In this document: positions 7,901 through 11,274 of the stretch, one piece after another
Position numbering within the stretch: position 1 is the stretch's first letter
How the letters are laid out: every line of letters starts with the position of its first letter
Assembly (NCBI GenBank): GCA_900313465.1
Contig: OMRU01000030.1
Location: forward strand, 1-11,274
Source of the DNA: an uncultured Clostridia bacterium
GTDB taxonomy: Bacteria; Bacillota_I; Bacilli_A; RFN20; CAG-288
Length of the DNA: 11,274 nt
Direction: 5' to 3'
Position numbers and translations under genes: made by a program
Notes under the pieces: generated by a model
The model's database searches: none
Seen by the model: only the letters and a program-made list of their open reading frames with translations
What the model was told of the DNA's origin: nothing

Positions 7901-8309
7901 CTATGACCTAGATTCCTATATCGATAGCAATCTACCTCTTTTTGATTATTGTACTGACTCTATTCCAGAACCTCTGTTCACCTTCTTTGTCATGAATCAT
8001 GATAGTTTGAAGAACTATCTTTCGGAATTCAGCAAACTCAATGTCGAAAATCCAGAGGCAAATGCCTATGCTAGCAGCATCATCTTAGATGCCTATTTCA
8101 GAGATGACAAGACATTGCTGAATCTGGTTTTTGATTATTCTCGTGACAAGACGTTAAAGGAAGAAGTCTTAGCCTATTTCCCAGAGATAGAGAGAGTCAG
8201 AGGCCCATATCAGAATCTGGTCATCGAGCAGATTTTAGGATTCATCTCTTATCTTATGGAATGTCTGTTCTATAAATATGCCCTTAAGGAAAGTTATATC
8301 GGGAGGTAA
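4917..8309 (+). CDS. Giant four-module LGLP-repeat protein of unknown function (1130 aa)
   Basis: I do not recognise a named family. The protein is large, aromatic and acidic, without a signal peptide or clear membrane segment, so it is probably cytoplasmic. It contains four degenerate repeats with L/A-G-L-P at residues 88-91, 340-343, 631-634 and 902-905 (spacing 252, 291, 271). A Gly-(Phe/Val)-aromatic motif follows at 146, 695 and 976, and Ile-Asp-x-x-Arg motifs at 169-173 and 726-730. Repeats 3 and 4 begin with PYPYV (569-573, 841-845) and carry C-x-C at 593/595 and 866/868. Repeat 3 completes a putative metal site with C658/C661; repeat 4 keeps only C936. The C-terminal segment (about 1085-1120) resembles the hydrophobic helix that closes the other repeats, so the protein probably ends after exactly four units. 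The ATG abuts the protease stop with only a weak upstream GGAT; the repeat begins by residue 18, which supports this start. The next gene is a paralogue. Confidence 0.9.
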   Translation: MGFLNYKQPKRNISFRSDYRKAVFGLFHVAFIDNNNQVLLPEEDRESIKAALDFYSYRILKRQQYPVYDGKGFVMRDSQDKEVLNQVLGLPEEVFMRLDITKEILPQLRFADGLSDLKRESYVMLSKANDRKWFSDDFKLYCLSKGFFFLYDETKPFIERDDVHLPVFIDESRLEEKYKKLYDEADSTRLAIDFLGQKDDSQFNALMRKLDHFSFDRRLGYFINGDEDALMENCNMDLSFKRKYEFLLREYFASLINVLYDDYCFEVLHKVTAKLSFLSVSKTYTSRDVYSLSSFNADIYSFDQKNYFFAQADKEKISHLLQDAIEKQPAGDILTIYAHAGLPFGGYRFVKDLKVFTLEDIMACLPFEEITSSEIYLSSKRYDTFYSYLSGEKEHRYAFLLRLLLDNGIQYLSEKPILVDDKENKIAIVSEKGHRSSSLQRLFDESKASFKDELYPAYLLENKKLEDHELSKLLQEIDQKSQCEAMPFFFHSFMHHTLLQVIQMMLVRFDIQDVKIDTILPFMKFALLYPLLLAEQEYRVMAIQQGDTLSLLVLDGLPKLNESYEPNMPYPYVTYGKLAYSFRESYFSKAYLCSCQKEAIASKIEYFSYQYHRYFKRGDFIGRNNYVLGQLGLPDNILTKINPTKDILEQIPFKKNLCHCCQHSIPSYHESVDNNEEERHNTYFTYIRARSALKGVYFNDTMHLDYDLASFFDALNNKTYHALIHIDRNRIDPILLPYVNISKNMIVSLLAAFFPNDISYDDFYNEVTSFLSLGENTIYRLIFDCSPEDYPFIYQHMMVFTRLVYLYKMIEISYAFYVSQDITPRTENEFTLNMDYNPNLPYPYVLLGSCVNAYASSLTQGNYYLCTCDKPALLSFAKRYSSFYDQRNMDLSIKTPIILGLLGLPYLVILKYASFDLSLHSIDELFQKMEFKSGICRRDLNITHASYDEPFRLSFPFKEDMQADYNFATSQMMRDGFKVISDYPLIDIKYRANYHYDLDSYIDSNLPLFDYCTDSIPEPLFTFFVMNHDSLKNYLSEFSKLNVENPEANAYASSIILDAYFRDDKTLLNLVFDYSRDKTLKEEVLAYFPEIERVRGPYQNLVIEQILGFISYLMECLFYKYALKESYIGR
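4968..8300 (+). repeat. Four tandem protein-level repeats in the first giant gene
   Basis: Approximate units by residue are 18-275, 276-565, 566-836 and 838-1130. Shared order within a unit is: aromatic entry (PYPYV in units 3 and 4), a position equivalent to C-x-C, about 35 residues of helix, LGLP, then Leu-x-Phe-x2-Gly/Asn (for example LRFADGL, MEFKSGIC), then a Gly-aromatic motif 58-74 residues after LGLP, a hydrophobic strand with Asp/Asn-Arg, and a closing hydrophobic helix (unit 1 near 240-265, unit 4 near 1095-1120). Unit 2 is the most diverged (AGLP; weak Gly-aromatic). Similarity is evident only in the protein, so the duplications are old. Boundaries are estimates. Confidence 0.75.
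6618..7109 (+). other. Repeat 3 of the first giant protein, with a complete putative zinc site
   Basis: Residues about 568-731 hold PYPYV (569-573), YLCSCQKEAI (C593, C595), LGLP (631-634), LCHCC (C658, C661, with C660 between), GVYF (from 695) and HIDRNRI (725-731). Two cysteine pairs, C-x-C and C-x2-C, 63 residues apart would suit a structural zinc. From memory, a similar order (PY-V, Y-x-C-x-C-x2-[EK]-AI, LGLP/LGFP, ICH-x-C, GWYI) occurs in uncharacterised Firmicutes proteins. I could not verify this, and metal binding is an inference. Confidence 0.6.
8301..8306 (+). promoter_or_regulatory. Ribosome binding site of the second giant gene
   Basis: GGGAGG sits inside the last codons (Gly-Arg) of the first giant gene, five bases before ATG 8312. 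The stop of the first gene (TAA 8307-8309) lies between, two bases from the new start. Translation of the two proteins is thus likely linked, with a strong independent initiation site for the second. Confidence 0.85.
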
Positions 8310-8311
8310 GT

Positions 8312-11274
8312 ATGGAATACAGTGCAGATTTGTTTACCAGCAAAAAGACTCCTTCACCAGATACCCGATATTATTATGAAATCACCGGGGCGTTTTATTC
8401 TGTCTTTTCTAATGGCGAAGATGATTTTCATATGGCGATTGAGGATAAAGCTTCTTTAGAAGAAAGAATTCATTTCTATCATCTATATCTTTCTAAAGAG
8501 CAGTATCCGATCTACTCTAAAAAATATGGATTGGTCAAAGATACCAATATTCCTAGCGAAATCTTTCAACAGGTTCTCGGCTTACCGATAGAAGTGATGA
8601 GCAAAAAGAATCCGCATGGAGATGGCTATATCATGCTAAGCGGAGAAGAGATATTATCTCGCATCCATTTTGAAGAAGGCCTATTTCGTGGCTATCCTAA
8701 GATGAATGTCACCGCCATGGTGTTAAACAGCAATCATCCTTCGGTAATCGGGGCGATCAATCATCTGATTGCCAATGGTTTTTACGTGCTGAATCCAGAA
8801 CGTATTTTTGATGTCGATCAACTGAATGAAGGAGACTATTATCCTCTTCATATCGATGTAGAGAAGATTCCTGCTCGTCTTTTACGAGAAAAGGAAACTT
8901 CACATAAGCTGATCATGGATTTTGTCTCAGATCCTTTCTTGATCACCAAGGAAGTCTATTATCAGTATTTCCGTCCTCTTGATGAGATGGATTTGACCAA
9001 GATGGCCAGTCTTGCCTTTGCCAGAAAACTCGATAAGAAGATGCCTAAAGGTGAGAAAGCCATGCGTCTAGCCTTGAAGCGATACTTCTTATCCATGATC
9101 CGTACGCTGTTAAATGAATTCTATATGAAACATTATCATCAGCGTGGCTTATTTGGTTTTTCGGTTCTGGATCATGACTTTGAAGGTGTCAACTTCCCAC
9201 ATCGAATGATCTATCAGGGACAACATTATGATATGTATGCCACAAGGTACAGAACGTTTGAACTTCATGATGATCAGGTTTATCAGAGTTATGTTCCAAC
9301 GGATTATGTTTTAGATAAGGATGATAGAAGAAAGATTCTTCACGCCTATGATGTGATTCATCACTATTTTGTCACGCATAAGGAATACGCCTTTATTCCA
9401 TCCGTGTTTTTAAGAATGTTAGGTTTACCTTATCCGGCTTTTGAACTGACCAAATATTTTGATTTTGAGTATGGAGATAAGGATGCCTTTATTCAAAAAC
9501 TGACATTTGAAGAGAATGTCGACTATAAGAAGAATGGCTTGATTCTGACTTTGTTACTTGATAATGGCAACCAATTATCCATGAAATATTGGCCGAGCAA
9601 TCTTTCTTATTATTTAAAGTATATGGAAAGAATCGGTTTCTATGTTTCGGATATCTATGCCTTTTCTAGCACCGTCATGCCAAATTTCTTATTGCACAGC
9701 ACTTGTACCAATAAGAAATTACAATCGATCTTAAGTGGCGATTATGAGGCATATCATGAAGCGCTATTTGCCATTGCTGATAAGGTCTCTCAACTTGGAA
9801 ATACCACCGGACAATTTGATCAACTCAAGACCTTGGTTGTTCGCGATAATCAAAATGGTGTTCTTGTCAGTGTCAAAAGATTCTTTGATCTTTTGTTATC
9901 AGGTTATAGCGCGGATGAGGCTAAGCGTATCCTTGAACAGGAAAGACCAGAGGTGGATGTCATCACCATTCGCATCCTGATCAATATTGCGATGCTCTTC
10001 TTCTTTGAGAAGACAAGCGAGAATCATCTTAACGCTATGGCTTATTCCAGTCGTGAAAGAGTGTTTGAAAATCTGAACAGAGGGGAACACTTCTTTGATC
10101 CATATCTAGATTATCCACAGGTCTATAAAGGACGTAACTTTTTAGCGTATAGCAAGGATGAAAAAGATTTCTATTTTGATTTACAAGATCAAGAAGCCAT
10201 GAAAAATCTCTTGGAGATTTTTGATAAATATTTCCTCTATAAATATATGTTCCCTTATACGTTGCAGGTATTCGGAAGAGAACTGCATTACGTTTATGAT
10301 TACGTGGGTAAGAACATCGATTTTGTCCGATTGAAGTTTTTAGGTTTACCAGAAGTGGTTTCTCGTCAGATCGATTTGAAGAAAGACATCTGCTCTCAGC
10401 TGAACTTCAAAGATGGCATCTCTATGTTTTCTAAGGAGAATCATCAGAAACTGCTCGCTAAGGACTATTCTCTTCATTATCCATATATCTTCCGTGAAGT
10501 AGCCAAAAAAGGTTTTTATCTCAATGGCCGATTGGATTATCCGACCACCCTATATTGTATTGATAGGAACAGACTTGATGAATGTATCCAATACTATCTT
10601 TCCCGCGATTTTATTCGCATCCAGTTACAAGGCCTAAGCTATAATGAGAAATTATCGGATATAGGGGATGAAATCCAGTACATGTCAGATAAGTATTTTG
10701 AAGATACTTATCTTCGTTACCTTTATCGCAAGGATACCTTTGTCATCGTGGATGAGAATGAAGAAGGGTTATCCGAAGCGGCCATCAAATATGGTGGAAA
10801 ACTGATGCATGCCTTATATCAGTGCACCTACCATGACCTGTTTAAGAACGAGAATTATCATCATTATCTAGGTTATTATCAGGATGTCGATTTATATGTT
10901 GCTCCTGGTAATAGTTTCTATGCTTATTCGACAAATCCATCTTTATCTTCTTTTGGTTTACCAGAAGAGGATGTCGATTCCTTGTTGGAAGTGTATCAGG
11001 TGCTGATGAAGAATTTTGCGTTTTTGAAAAACAAAATCATCAAAGCAAAAATTATTACATATCATCTAGGTTTACCAGCGATTTTGCAAGAACGCATCTA
11101 TCATCAGATTTTAGATAACGATTTTGTTTTGAAAAAAGATGATATTCCTAGTGGCCCCTGGCATATTGATGAATCAAGACTATTCTCATATCACGATATC
11201 TGCAGAATGTATAAACCAGTATTCTCCGATGTCTTCTACTCCACTCAACTCTATCATGAAGCATTAAAAGAGGG
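8312..11274 (+). CDS. Second giant LGLP-repeat protein, paralogue of the first (N-terminal 987 aa, partial)
   Basis: I do not recognise a named family. The frame is open from ATG 8312 to the right edge without a stop, so the C-terminus is missing. No signal peptide or clear membrane segment is seen. Its N-terminal region aligns with the first giant protein: both have FY-x-YPVY/YPIY followed by QVLGLP-x-EV at nearly the same place (LGLP at 89-92 here, 88-91 there). Further LGLP motifs stand at 370-373, 677-680 and 919-922, with a degenerate FGLP at 881-884. Gly-Phe-Tyr follows at 156-158, 442-444 and 734-736. Ile-Asp motifs are HIDVEKI (180-186), CIDRNRL (749-755) and HIDESRL (951-957); the same strings recur in the first protein as HIDRNRI and FIDESRL. 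The C-x-C and C-x2-C pairs are absent from every unit here, replaced by acidic or polar residues. If it also has four units, about 150-180 residues should remain beyond the window. Confidence 0.9.
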   Translation, partial: MEYSADLFTSKKTPSPDTRYYYEITGAFYSVFSNGEDDFHMAIEDKASLEERIHFYHLYLSKEQYPIYSKKYGLVKDTNIPSEIFQQVLGLPIEVMSKKNPHGDGYIMLSGEEILSRIHFEEGLFRGYPKMNVTAMVLNSNHPSVIGAINHLIANGFYVLNPERIFDVDQLNEGDYYPLHIDVEKIPARLLREKETSHKLIMDFVSDPFLITKEVYYQYFRPLDEMDLTKMASLAFARKLDKKMPKGEKAMRLALKRYFLSMIRTLLNEFYMKHYHQRGLFGFSVLDHDFEGVNFPHRMIYQGQHYDMYATRYRTFELHDDQVYQSYVPTDYVLDKDDRRKILHAYDVIHHYFVTHKEYAFIPSVFLRMLGLPYPAFELTKYFDFEYGDKDAFIQKLTFEENVDYKKNGLILTLLLDNGNQLSMKYWPSNLSYYLKYMERIGFYVSDIYAFSSTVMPNFLLHSTCTNKKLQSILSGDYEAYHEALFAIADKVSQLGNTTGQFDQLKTLVVRDNQNGVLVSVKRFFDLLLSGYSADEAKRILEQERPEVDVITIRILINIAMLFFFEKTSENHLNAMAYSSRERVFENLNRGEHFFDPYLDYPQVYKGRNFLAYSKDEKDFYFDLQDQEAMKNLLEIFDKYFLYKYMFPYTLQVFGRELHYVYDYVGKNIDFVRLKFLGLPEVVSRQIDLKKDICSQLNFKDGISMFSKENHQKLLAKDYSLHYPYIFREVAKKGFYLNGRLDYPTTLYCIDRNRLDECIQYYLSRDFIRIQLQGLSYNEKLSDIGDEIQYMSDKYFEDTYLRYLYRKDTFVIVDENEEGLSEAAIKYGGKLMHALYQCTYHDLFKNENYHHYLGYYQDVDLYVAPGNSFYAYSTNPSLSSFGLPEEDVDSLLEVYQVLMKNFAFLKNKIIKAKIITYHLGLPAILQERIYHQILDNDFVLKKDDIPSGPWHIDESRLFSYHDICRMYKPVFSDVFYSTQLYHEALKE
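8366..11274 (+). repeat. Tandem protein-level repeats in the second giant gene (three complete, fourth cut by the edge)
   Basis: Approximate units by residue are 19-273, 276-590, 605-850 and 855 onward. LGLP spacing is 281, 307 and 242 residues. Closing hydrophobic helices end unit 1 (about 250-275) and unit 2 (about 560-580). The LGLP-to-GFY distances (67, 72, 57) match those of the first protein (58, 64, 74). At the place of C-x-C this protein has acidic or polar residues (for example AIEDK, LDKDD, DLQDQ). Boundaries are estimates. Confidence 0.72.

Noticed and set aside
5940..9980. Several 60-107-codon open frames on both strands inside the two giant genes
   Set aside because: They are shadows of two continuous repeat-bearing frames and have no start signals or protein features of their own.
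1..11274. CRISPR arrays, tRNA/rRNA genes, insertion sequences, attachment sites
   Set aside because: No regularly spaced direct DNA repeats, no cloverleaf or rRNA-like sequence, and no transposase or terminal inverted repeats were seen on reading.

Overview
The window looks like chromosomal DNA of an AT-rich, Gram-positive (Firmicutes-type) bacterium. The evidence is the conserved rqcP-divIC-tilS order on the minus strand, strong GGGAGG ribosome binding sites, a consensus sigma-A-type promoter, and a lipobox on the predicted secreted protease. The genes use TAA, TAG and TGA as stops, so the genetic code is standard and this is not a mycoplasma with reassigned UGA. The sporulation genes yabP and yabQ, which lie between rqcP and divIC in Bacillus subtilis, are absent. 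That fits a non-sporulating relative, for example something near the Erysipelotrichia; the lineage is an inference.

Positions 1-1241 (minus strand) hold a tight housekeeping operon. rqcP (rescue of stalled 50S subunits) is followed after 1 base by a divIC/ftsB-like division gene, which overlaps tilS (tRNA-Ile lysidine synthase, cut by the left edge) by one base. A 114-base divergent intergenic region follows.

From 1356 to the right edge everything is on the plus strand with almost no spacing, so it reads as one long transcription unit. It runs from a promoter at 1306-1333: a Sir2-type NAD-dependent deacylase; three small genes I do not recognise (2090-2587, 2571-2945, 2917-3306), the last two possibly one frameshifted gene; a predicted M6-family metalloprotease lipoprotein (3348-4916); and two very large genes, 4917-8309 (1130 aa) and 8312 to beyond the right edge (at least 987 aa).

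The two large genes are the most interesting part. They are paralogues of each other, and each is built from about four degenerate repeats of 250-300 residues. Each repeat has recognisable landmarks: an aromatic entry segment, an L-G-L-P motif, a Phe-x-x-Gly-Ile/Leu motif, a Gly-Phe-Tyr motif 57-74 residues after LGLP, usually an Ile-Asp-x-x-Arg/Lys-Leu/Ile motif, and a hydrophobic closing helix. One repeat of the first protein carries a complete C-x-C...C-x2-C putative metal site, a second carries three of the four cysteines, and the others have lost it. No signal peptide or membrane segment is evident, so they are probably cytoplasmic. Their function is unknown to me. The link to the sirtuin and the protease is only operon position.
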